From the NCBI GenBank assembly GCA_003561595.1, contig PWWF01000152.1, positions 1-7,373 of the forward strand: DNA of 7,373 nt, read 5' to 3'. This document shows, one piece after another, positions 1 to 7,373 of this stretch. The stretch comes from Paracoccaceae bacterium (lineage in GTDB: Bacteria > Pseudomonadota > Alphaproteobacteria > Rhodobacterales > Rhodobacteraceae). Under the pieces are notes generated by a model. It was not told the DNA's origin. It saw nothing but the letters and a program-made list of their open reading frames with translations, and made no database searches. Positions within the stretch are counted from its first letter, which is position 1, and each line of letters starts with the position of its first letter. A program made the position numbers and the translations under genes.

Positions 1-375
<375 letters not shown>

Positions 376-1560
376 TCACTCCGCCGCGCGGGTGGCCCCG
401 AAGCGGCTTGCGAGTTCTGCGGCCAGATCAGTGCGTTCCCACGAAAAGCCACCATCTTCGGTCGCTGCGCGGCCGAAATGACCATAGGCCGCAGTCGGCG
501 CATAGATCGGCTTCAGCAGGCCCAGATGCTCGCGTATGCCGCGCGGGGTCAGGCGCACAAGCTCGCGCAGCGTCTGCGCCAGCATGTCGGTATCGACCCG
601 CGCCGTGCCAGCCGTCTCGATATACAGCGCGACAGGTTCCGGCACACCGATGGCATAGGCAAGCTGGATCTGGCATTTGTCTGCCAGGCCAGCAGCCACG
701 ACATTCTTGGCCAGATACCGAGCGACATAGGCGGCCGAGCGGTCAACCTTGCTGGGGTCCTTGCCCGAAAACGCGCCGCCCCCATGCAGGGCCGCGCCGC
801 CATAGGTATCGACAATGATCTTGCGCCCCGTCAGCCCTGCATCGCCATCCGGGCCGCCGATCACGAACTTGCCTGTCGGGTTCACGATCAGCTTCTCGTC
901 AGGCAGACTCCAATCCGCCGGAAAGACGCGCTCGATATAGGGGCGCACCAACTCGCGTACCTGCGCCTGGCTTATCCCTTCGACATGCTGCGTGGACACC
1001 ACAACCGTATCGAGCCCCACGGGCTTTCCGTCCTGATACTTGAGCGTAACCTGACTTTTCGCATCGGGGCCAAACTCGGCCACCTTGCCGGATTTGCGAT
1101 CCTCGGCCATGAGGCGCAGGATGCGATGTGCGAACTGGATGGGCGCCGGCATCAACGCGTCGGTTTCATTGCAGGCAAACCCGAACATGATGCCCTGATC
1201 GCCTGCGCCTTCCTCGCCCTTGTCGCCTTCATCCACGCCCTGAGCGATATCGGCCGATTGCTCGTGCAGCAGGTTCTCAACCGCGCAGGTTTTCCAGGAA
1301 AATCCCTTTTGTTCATAGCCGATTTCGCGGATCGCGCTGCGGGCCAGTTCTTCGACATGCTGGCGCACCTCACTTGGGCCGCGCACTTCGCCAGCGATAA
1401 CCACGCGATCGGTTGTGGCGAGTGTTTCGCAGGCCACGCGCGATTGTGGATCGGCCTGCAGATAAGCGTCCAGAATCGTATCGGAAATCCGGTCGCACAC
1501 CTTGTCCGGGTGGCCTTCGGAGACCGATTCGCTGGTAAACAGCCAAGTCTTGCCGGGCAT
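376..1560 (-). CDS. metK: S-adenosylmethionine synthetase (methionine adenosyltransferase)
   Basis: MetK makes SAM, phosphate and pyrophosphate from methionine and ATP in the cytosol. The 394-residue product has the normal family length. It shows GHPDK at 16-20 (ATP-site histidine, metal-binding aspartate), [10 protein letters not shown] at 118-127, and the phosphate-binding loop GGGAFSGKD at 260-268 followed by KVDRS at 271-275. All three adenosyltransferase regions are present with no frame break. The frame stays open upstream to an ATG at 1617, but I chose 1560: AGGAGG lies 6 nt before it, and [20 protein letters not shown] is the normal amino end. It follows the betaine methyltransferase by 252 nt and precedes ahcY by 147 nt. 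The context suggests a SAM supply dedicated to betaine synthesis, possibly a second metK of the genome. That cannot be judged from this window. Confidence 0.97.
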   Translation of the reverse strand: MPGKTWLFTSESVSEGHPDKVCDRISDTILDAYLQADPQSRVACETLATTDRVVIAGEVRGPSEVRQHVEELARSAIREIGYEQKGFSWKTCAVENLLHEQSADIAQGVDEGDKGEEGAGDQGIMFGFACNETDALMPAPIQFAHRILRLMAEDRKSGKVAEFGPDAKSQVTLKYQDGKPVGLDTVVVSTQHVEGISQAQVRELVRPYIERVFPADWSLPDEKLIVNPTGKFVIGGPDGDAGLTGRKIIVDTYGGAALHGGGAFSGKDPSKVDRSAAYVARYLAKNVVAAGLADKCQIQLAYAIGVPEPVALYIETAGTARVDTDMLAQTLRELVRLTPRGIREHLGLLKPIYAPTAAYGHFGRAATEDGGFSWERTDLAAELASRFGATRAAE

Positions 1561-1587
1561 GTAGTTCCTCCTGTCCTGTTCCTTGGC

Positions 1588-1603
1588 GCCTGGTGTTTCA
1601 GGC
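1588..1603 (-). promoter_or_regulatory. Short hairpin just before the metK ribosome binding site
   Basis: GCCTG and CAGGC arms (5 bp) flank a six-base loop, read on the minus strand. The element lies about 12-15 nt upstream of the metK Shine-Dalgarno sequence AGGAGG. The 5' arm CCTG could instead pair with either CAGG in the Shine-Dalgarno stretch, which is a possible on/off switch of initiation. This is inference from pairing by eye, and short stems like this are common. Confidence 0.3.
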
Positions 1604-1665
1604 AATTCTGCGCTCATGCTCGGGGCTGGCGCGTTCGAATGTGGCGCTCGGGCTGGGTGCGGTCA

Positions 1666-1735
1666 GGTTTCGGCCCCGTGGGCAGGTGCTATCCGGTCAC
1701 CGGTGCCGCCACCGGCCCCATGAGTGAGCGAAACC
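1666..1735 (-). promoter_or_regulatory. Candidate structured RNA domain in the metK leader
   Basis: A perfect 7-bp closing stem (GGTTTCG at 1729-1735 with CGAAACC at 1666-1672, minus-strand sense) encloses nested pairings. These are a 4-bp helix (1717-1720 with 1679-1682) and a 6-bp hairpin CCGGTG/CACCGG (1710-1715 with 1700-1705) with a four-base loop. An asymmetric internal loop CTCACTCA separates the first two helices. Three nested helices in about 70 nt, 105 nt before the metK start, look like a folded leader. I compared it from memory with SAM-II, SAM/SAH, SAH and glycine riboswitches and saw no convincing match. No ligand can be assigned, and covariation is untested. Confidence 0.4.
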
Positions 1736-1759
1736 AATCCGACCCAGCCGTCTGCAATT

Positions 1760-1790
1760 GCGGGGCAACCTGTGTCATGCGGTGCCCCGC
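1760..1790 (-). promoter_or_regulatory. Terminator-like stem-loop after the betaine methyltransferase gene
   Basis: A 7-bp GC stem (GCGGGGC at 1784-1790 with GCCCCGC at 1760-1766, minus-strand sense) is extended by ACC/GGT across a single bulged base. The loop is 10 nt. It begins 22 nt after the methyltransferase stop. The sequence after the stem is AATTGCAGACGG, so there is no U-tract. It could partly terminate or stabilise the upstream message, giving different amounts of methyltransferase and metK mRNA. The pairing is seen; the effect is inferred. Confidence 0.45.
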
Positions 1791-1812
1791 CAACGTCGGA
1801 CCTGCTCCGCGC

Positions 1813-3492
<1,680 letters not shown>

Positions 3493-3937
3493 CTGTGTCA
3501 CTCCTTGCCCTGACGGGATCACATGTTTCACAGTCGCGCAGAACGCGTGGCACGCGCGGCATCCCGCGCCTGTGTGCAACCCCTCATGTTCTTTTCATTC
3601 GGGATCGCCGCATATGGGCGTCCCTTTCGCCGAGCGACCCGTTCTCCGAGCCTTGTCAATCGGCGCCCTCTACCGCAATGCAGATCTCGCTGCGCTTTCT
3701 TGCGGATGTGATACAGAGGCTACGAATCTCGTCCTGGATTGCAACCTTTGTGAACGGAAAATGCGGATCGATTGCCGAAAAGGGGTTCCACCCGAGGCGC
3801 AAGTCCTCTTTGCAAGGCTGTGGTTCGTGTCACAAAGTGCAAGTTAAATCAGACATATACCAATGGCGGCGCTGTCTTTTTCAGCATCGGTCACGCGCAT
3901 TCGAAAAACTTGCAACTGCACCGACCCAGACCTGTGT
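3493..3937. other. Gene-free region upstream of the betaine operon
   Basis: I see no convincing gene on either strand; the short open frames have no recognisable domains. The region should hold the betaine operon promoter. A perfect TTGACA (minus strand, 3654-3659) is the best -35-like box, but 16-19 nt downstream I see no good -10 box, so I do not call a promoter. Near the gene are the direct repeat TCACA (3519-3523, 3528-3532) and the palindromes at 3544-3569. If transcription starts near 3620, the 5' leader would be over 100 nt. An osmotic-response promoter is a reasonable guess from the gene's role but is not shown by the sequence. Confidence 0.5.
3544..3569. promoter_or_regulatory. Two overlapping palindromes 50-80 nt before the betaine methyltransferase start
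   Basis: CGCGTG-G-CACGCG (3544-3556) is a perfect inverted repeat with a one-base centre. GCGCGG-CATC-CCGCGC (3554-3569) is a second, 6-bp repeat with a four-base loop. They share 3554-3556, so as RNA hairpins they would be mutually exclusive. As DNA the first could be a dimer-bound operator. Both readings are inference. GC-rich palindromes of this size arise by chance fairly often. Confidence 0.3.
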
Positions 3938-4334
3938 TCAGCGTGCGGATGATCCGATTGCTGCCTGACACATGCGGGGTGACCGTGGACAATGCGCAGT
4001 TCTGGATGCCGCCGAGAGGCCCAACTGGCACAGGTCGATCCGGAGTTCCGGAACGGTGGATTCGTGATCGTGTCGACCAGCAGATCGACCGCGTCGCCAA
4101 TCTGCGCCGGGATGTTCAAAGTGGTGGGCGATGTACTGGGATACGGTTCACGCCATCCCGGCGCGGCGCAATCTAATGCTGCCAGCGTATGCGCCCGGAA
4201 AATGCAGCCTTCGGGGTTCAGGGCTAGCAGCAAGGGCAGGTCGTCCGTTACATCAAAACCCTTCGCCAAAACCGCCATTCGCAACCTGCATCACTTCTCG
4301 CAGGCACGTCACGCGTCAGCAGCAGCACAAAGTT
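3938..4334 (-). pseudogene. Remnant of a LysR-type transcriptional regulator, effector-binding domain only
   Basis: Three pieces in three different minus-strand frames together resemble a LysR effector-binding domain. The first, from 4334, reads NFVLLLTRDVPARSDA. The second, from about 4284 to 4080, reads DDLPLLLALNPEGCIFR, then HTLAALD and SPTTLNIPAQIG. The third, ending at a stop at 3938-3940, reads TVPELRIDLCQLG. PEGC-x-aromatic-R followed by AL-x-ALD, a W and SPT/SPS is typical of LysR substrate-binding domains, as is a final PE-hydrophobic-R strand. The N-terminal helix-turn-helix half (about 90 residues or more) is absent: only about 60 nt separate the remnant from the end of the hydrolase gene. 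At least two frameshifts plus the deletion make it non-functional. It may once have controlled a neighbour. Family assignment rests on motif memory, not a search. Confidence 0.5.
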
Positions 4335-4394
4335 TGGGCTGGAACGGTCGCATGGTTTGTCGCCAACCCGAGGATGGCTCCAAACAGCGCGCGC

Positions 4395-5822
4395 TCACCA
4401 TTTCTGCTTTGGCGTTACGGGTGTCGGGTCCATGTTCAGCCTGCCCGCGCAACGCAGTCGGACCTCCAGCGAAGCGACGAGCGCCTCAGCCTCGGCAAGT
4501 GCGGCCAGCAATCGCGTGCGGCCGAAATCCGTCAGCAGCCGCGCCGCGAGGGCGTCCTCGCGCGCATCAAGAAGGATCTCGGTGCTGCGCCGCAACTGCG
4601 GTGCATCCGCGATCAGTGCGGCCTCATGCGCGCGCCAATGGTCCCAGACTTCGCGGAACTGCGGCTCGGGCGCCTGAAACGCCAGGTGCATCAGCCGCTT
4701 GAAGACCTGCACCGCCGAACGGGTCACTTCCACCCCCTGCGGCACATGCGACACGGTGTCGGGGTCCTCGCCCGCCTTGCGGGTGTCGAGAAAACGCGTG
4801 CTTTCGCCATGTTCAAGGTAGCGATGGCGCCGGTATTCAGCGGGAACCTCGGTCATGCCTAGAAACAGCGGGACCAGCGGCGCCGTCACTGGCCCTACGG
4901 GCGCGTGCCACAACATTCGCAAAGCGGGGTGGGCGGGGTGCTCCAGCGGGACGACCTGGCCGTAGCCTGCGGTGTCGCCGGTCAGAACCTCGGTCTGGAT
5001 GGCCCAGAACACATCCTGAAGCGTGATGCCGCCGGGACGCGCCGCGCGCTGGCGCATCTCGTCCTCGATCCAGGCGACACCCTCCCAGCGCCCCTTGCCG
5101 TCGCCATAGATGCGGTTGACGTCGAACGGGCCGTCTGCGGGGTCATACCAGCCCAGCTCGATCGCGGTGGCGATGAAATGCGGCGGGAAACGGTAATCCG
5201 CGTTGGGCTCGGGCGGGATTTCGTGGATGTAGCCGGGGCGCGAGGCGCGGATCGCATCCTCTCCCAGCCGTTCGGCCACCCACAGCCCGCGCCCGCCCGC
5301 GAATTCCTGCACGACCCAGCATTCGTCAGGGTCAGCGATCATGTGTGAATTGCCGCCATAGCTGGAATAGCCGTGCTCGGCGATCAGCGCGCCGATCAGG
5401 TCCACCCCTTCGCGGGCGGTGCGCGCACGCTCGACGACAATGCGCGCGAGATCGGAATAATTCGGCCCGCGCTGGTCGCGCGGGGTCATCTTCACCAGCT
5501 CATCGCGCGAGGACGCCCAGATGTCGCGCACTGCAACGCCGTGTTCATTCAGCCCGCCATTCGTCAGCGGTGCGGGCACGCCCAGATAATAGCTGTAATT
5601 GACGCGCATCAGCCGCGCTGTTTCGGGTGCCTGAGGGATCTCACTCAGCTCTCCGGGCAGGTCCGCTTGTGGTGTCACGCCCACGGTGATGGTGCTGCCT
5701 GGCGCGTGGGATTTGCGCGGCGCCAGCTCCAGCCAGTGGCCCGAAGGCTCGTCGCCATATCCGGCCAGATAGGCGAGGCCGTCAGCGGTGTGACGGCGCC
5801 CGATATAAATGCCATAACTCAT
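4395..5822 (-). CDS. C69-family Ntn-hydrolase, dipeptidase-like, with Ser at the nucleophile position
   Basis: The 475-residue product resembles peptidase family C69 (PepD-type dipeptidases; U34 in older lists), N-terminal-nucleophile enzymes that cut dipeptides or related amides. The start SYGIYIG...TADG lines up with the family's CTTILVG...DGS. Other family-like parts are NGGLNEHGVAV at 88-98, the region around GPNYSDLARIVVERA at 119-133, and GGNSHMIADPDECWVVQEF at 156-174. The C-terminal 70 residues look helical. There is no Cys at the amino end; Ser2 takes that place. The start is secure: an in-frame TGA lies five codons upstream with only ACG, GAT, TGG and CGC between. The ATG overlaps the ATPase stop as ATGA, so translation is probably coupled; the ribosome site is weak. 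No signal peptide is visible, so it should be cytosolic. Next to a peptide-type ABC transporter it probably cleaves the imported compound. Substrate unknown. Confidence 0.82.
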   Translation of the reverse strand: MSYGIYIGRRHTADGLAYLAGYGDEPSGHWLELAPRKSHAPGSTITVGVTPQADLPGELSEIPQAPETARLMRVNYSYYLGVPAPLTNGGLNEHGVAVRDIWASSRDELVKMTPRDQRGPNYSDLARIVVERARTAREGVDLIGALIAEHGYSSYGGNSHMIADPDECWVVQEFAGGRGLWVAERLGEDAIRASRPGYIHEIPPEPNADYRFPPHFIATAIELGWYDPADGPFDVNRIYGDGKGRWEGVAWIEDEMRQRAARPGGITLQDVFWAIQTEVLTGDTAGYGQVVPLEHPAHPALRMLWHAPVGPVTAPLVPLFLGMTEVPAEYRRHRYLEHGESTRFLDTRKAGEDPDTVSHVPQGVEVTRSAVQVFKRLMHLAFQAPEPQFREVWDHWRAHEAALIADAPQLRRSTEILLDAREDALAARLLTDFGRTRLLAALAEAEALVASLEVRLRCAGRLNMDPTPVTPKQKW

Positions 5823-6817
5823 GCGCCAATCCGTTCATCGGCGGCGAGCGGATAGTGGCACGAGACCGCGCCGCCGGTTCGCGATTGGGCCAGGCTGGGA
5901 ACGCGCGTGGCGCAATCGGTGCGCGCGACCGGGCAGCGGGGGTGAAACTCGCAACCCGGGGGGCGCGCGTTCAGCGCCGGTGTCTCGCCGCCCAGCACGA
6001 TCCGTTCGCGCCGCGCGGTGGGGTCGGGCTCGGGGTTGGCGGCCATCAGCGCGCGGGTGTAGGGATGCGCGGGCGCGGCGAGTAGCTGCTCGACAGGGCC
6101 GATCTCGACGATCCGGCCCAGATACATCACCGCCACCCGGTCTGCGATGTGGCGCAGAATGTTCAGGTTGTGGGTGATGATCAGCGTGGTCAGCCCGTGC
6201 TCGCGCTTGACGCGGTTCATCAGGTTCAGGATCTCGCCCTGGATCGAGACGTCGAGCCCGGCGGTCGGCTCATCGGCCAGCACAAGCGCCGGGTCGAGCG
6301 CGAGCGCGCGGGCCACACCCACACGACGCGCCTGCCCGCCGGAAAGCTGGTGCGGATACCGGTCGAGGAAATCGGGGCCGAGTCCCGCCGCCGCCAGCAG
6401 ATCGCGCGCCTGCGTCTTGCGGTCCTGCACCTGCACGCCGTGGATCGCGAACGGCTCCAGGATCAGCTCGCGCACCGTCTTGCGCGGACTGAGCGAGCCG
6501 ACCGGGTCCTGGAACATCATCGCCACGCGGCGGCGCACCGCGTGCCAGTCGGGCCGCGCGTGCAAGGGCTGGCCGTCGAACCACACCTCGCCGCCCGCCA
6601 GCGGCACCAGCCCGTTGATCGCGCGCGCCAGCGTCGTCTTGCCCGAGCCCGACTCGCCCACAAGCGCCAGCGTTTCGCCCCGCGCGACGGTTAGCGAGAT
6701 GCCGCTGACCGCCTGCACGCGCCGGGCCTCGGGCGGGGCGGTGAGCGCGCGCCACCCGCGCAGCCCCGGAAACTCAACAGTGACATCTCTGAGTTCGAGC
6801 ATCGCCTCGGCCGTCAT
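5819..6817 (-). CDS. Peptide-type ABC transporter ATP-binding protein (OppF/DppF family)
   Basis: This is one of two ATPases that power uptake of peptides or similar solutes through an inner-membrane permease pair. The 332-residue product has Walker A GESGSGKTT at 54-62, the Q-loop MMFQDP at 100-105, signature LSGGQARRV at 158-166, Walker B LVLADEP at 178-184, and the switch histidine H216 in IITHN. The C-terminal oligopeptide-transporter motif, PGCEFHPRCPVARTDC, is present with its cysteines. All catalytic residues look intact. I chose the ATG at 6817: AGGAGG lies 7 nt upstream, and it overlaps the preceding ATPase stop as ATGA. The open frame runs back to 7024, but that stretch is the shadow of the upstream gene. 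Around residues 17-36 there is a loop between the first strands, common in OppF/DppF proteins. Its stop overlaps the hydrolase start. Substrate cannot be read from ATPases. Confidence 0.95.
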   Translation of the reverse strand: MTAEAMLELRDVTVEFPGLRGWRALTAPPEARRVQAVSGISLTVARGETLALVGESGSGKTTLARAINGLVPLAGGEVWFDGQPLHARPDWHAVRRRVAMMFQDPVGSLSPRKTVRELILEPFAIHGVQVQDRKTQARDLLAAAGLGPDFLDRYPHQLSGGQARRVGVARALALDPALVLADEPTAGLDVSIQGEILNLMNRVKREHGLTTLIITHNLNILRHIADRVAVMYLGRIVEIGPVEQLLAAPAHPYTRALMAANPEPDPTARRERIVLGGETPALNARPPGCEFHPRCPVARTDCATRVPSLAQSRTGGAVSCHYPLAADERIGA

Positions 6818-7371
6818 GCGCGCACCTCCTTTGCATGGTGGCAGGCCGACCAATGCCCGGGCGTCACCGTCCCGCGCGGCGGCGCGACGCGCGCACAGAT
6901 TTCGGTGGCCATGTCGCAGCGGTCGCGGAAGATACAGCCTGCGGGTGGATCGGTCAGGTCTGGCAAGCTGCCGGGGATGGCGGGTAGCGACGCGACACGT
7001 TCGCGCAGCCGCCCGGGGTCGCATTCGATCAGCTTGGCGGTGTATGGGTGGGCCGGGCGCTGGAAGACCTCTGCAACGGGGCCTTCCTCGACCGCCTCGC
7101 CGGCATACATGACCACCATCCTGTCGCAGAGCTCGGCAATCACCCCCAGATGGTGAGAGATGAACAGGATCGCGCAGCCGATTTCGCGCTGGATTTCCTT
7201 CAGAAGCTCGATGATCTGCACTTCGAGCGTGGCGTCCAGCGCGGTGGTCGGTTCGTCCGCGATCAAGAGCTTCGGCTCCATCAGCGCGGCCATGGCGATG
7301 GCCACGCGCTGGCGCATCCCGCCCGACAATTCATGCGGATAACTGTTCAGCTTCGCCTCCGGGTCCGGCAG
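6814..7371 (-). CDS. Peptide-type ABC transporter ATP-binding protein (OppD/DppD family), C-terminal part
   Basis: This is the second ATPase of the transporter, cut at its N-terminal side by the window edge; 185 codons are visible. They begin within the helical domain (LNSYPHE) and run through the signature LSGGMRQRVAIAMA, Walker B LLIADEPTTALD and switch histidine FISHH. A HPYT motif follows, then the C-terminal oligopeptide-transporter Cys motif around PAGCIFRDRC. Walker A and the Q-loop lie beyond position 7373. The frame is intact to the TGA at 6814-6816. That stop overlaps the next ATPase start by four bases, the usual oppD-oppF arrangement. The permease and solute-binding-protein genes are presumably further upstream, outside the window. 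Function is firm at family level; substrate unknown. Confidence 0.95.
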   Translation of the reverse strand: MPDPEAKLNSYPHELSGGMRQRVAIAMAALMEPKLLIADEPTTALDATLEVQIIELLKEIQREIGCAILFISHHLGVIAELCDRMVVMYAGEAVEEGPVAEVFQRPAHPYTAKLIECDPGRLRERVASLPAIPGSLPDLTDPPAGCIFRDRCDMATEICARVAPPRGTVTPGHWSACHHAKEVRA

Positions 7372-7373
7372 GC

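Noticed and set aside
1561..1665. Canonical SAM/SAH riboswitch before metK
   Set aside because: The expected short hairpin whose loop pairs with the Shine-Dalgarno sequence (GGCTTCCTGGCG-like loop) is not visible; only a weaker alternative hairpin is present.
3654..3659. Sigma-70 promoter with TTGACA
   Set aside because: The -35-like hexamer is perfect on the minus strand, but no acceptable -10 hexamer lies at 16-19 nt spacing.
3560..3660. Glycine riboswitch in the betaine operon leader
   Set aside because: GGAGAAC and GGCGAAAGGG vaguely resemble parts of a glycine aptamer, but the conserved CUCAGGC-type segment and tandem arrangement are absent.
3844..4284. An intact 146-residue minus-strand protein
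   Set aside because: Only its first 65 or so residues look like a LysR domain; the rest loses similarity where another frame continues it, so it is treated as part of the pseudogene.

Overview
The window is GC-rich, and all intact genes read leftwards on the minus strand. MetK, AhcY and the transporter proteins look alphaproteobacterial, most likely Rhodobacterales. A glycine-methylation route to glycine betaine suggests a salt-exposed organism; this is inference from protein similarity recalled from memory, not from a search.

Right part (7373 down to 4395): a translationally coupled group. It holds the 3' end of an OppD/DppD-type ABC ATPase, a complete OppF/DppF-type ATPase, and a C69-type Ntn-hydrolase (dipeptidase-like). 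Both junctions are ATGA overlaps. This looks like the distal end of a peptide-uptake operon carrying its own amidohydrolase. The hydrolase has Ser, not Cys, at the expected N-terminal nucleophile position.

Middle (4394 down to 3493): about 900 bp without an intact gene. The right half holds a remnant of a LysR-type regulator spread over three reading frames and lacking its DNA-binding half. The left half is the upstream region of the next operon and carries two overlapping palindromes.

Left part (3492 down to 1): a fused glycine/sarcosine/dimethylglycine N-methyltransferase, then metK (SAM synthetase), then ahcY (SAH hydrolase, cut by the window edge). Together they form a methylation module. 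MetK supplies SAM, the fused enzyme uses three SAM per glycine to make betaine, and AhcY removes the inhibitory product SAH. The two gaps in this operon (252 and 147 nt) are unusually long and hold strong inverted repeats. These are the best candidates for something undescribed here: RNA elements that could tune metK and ahcY separately from the methyltransferase. I could not match them to the SAM-II, SAM/SAH or SAH riboswitch patterns I know.
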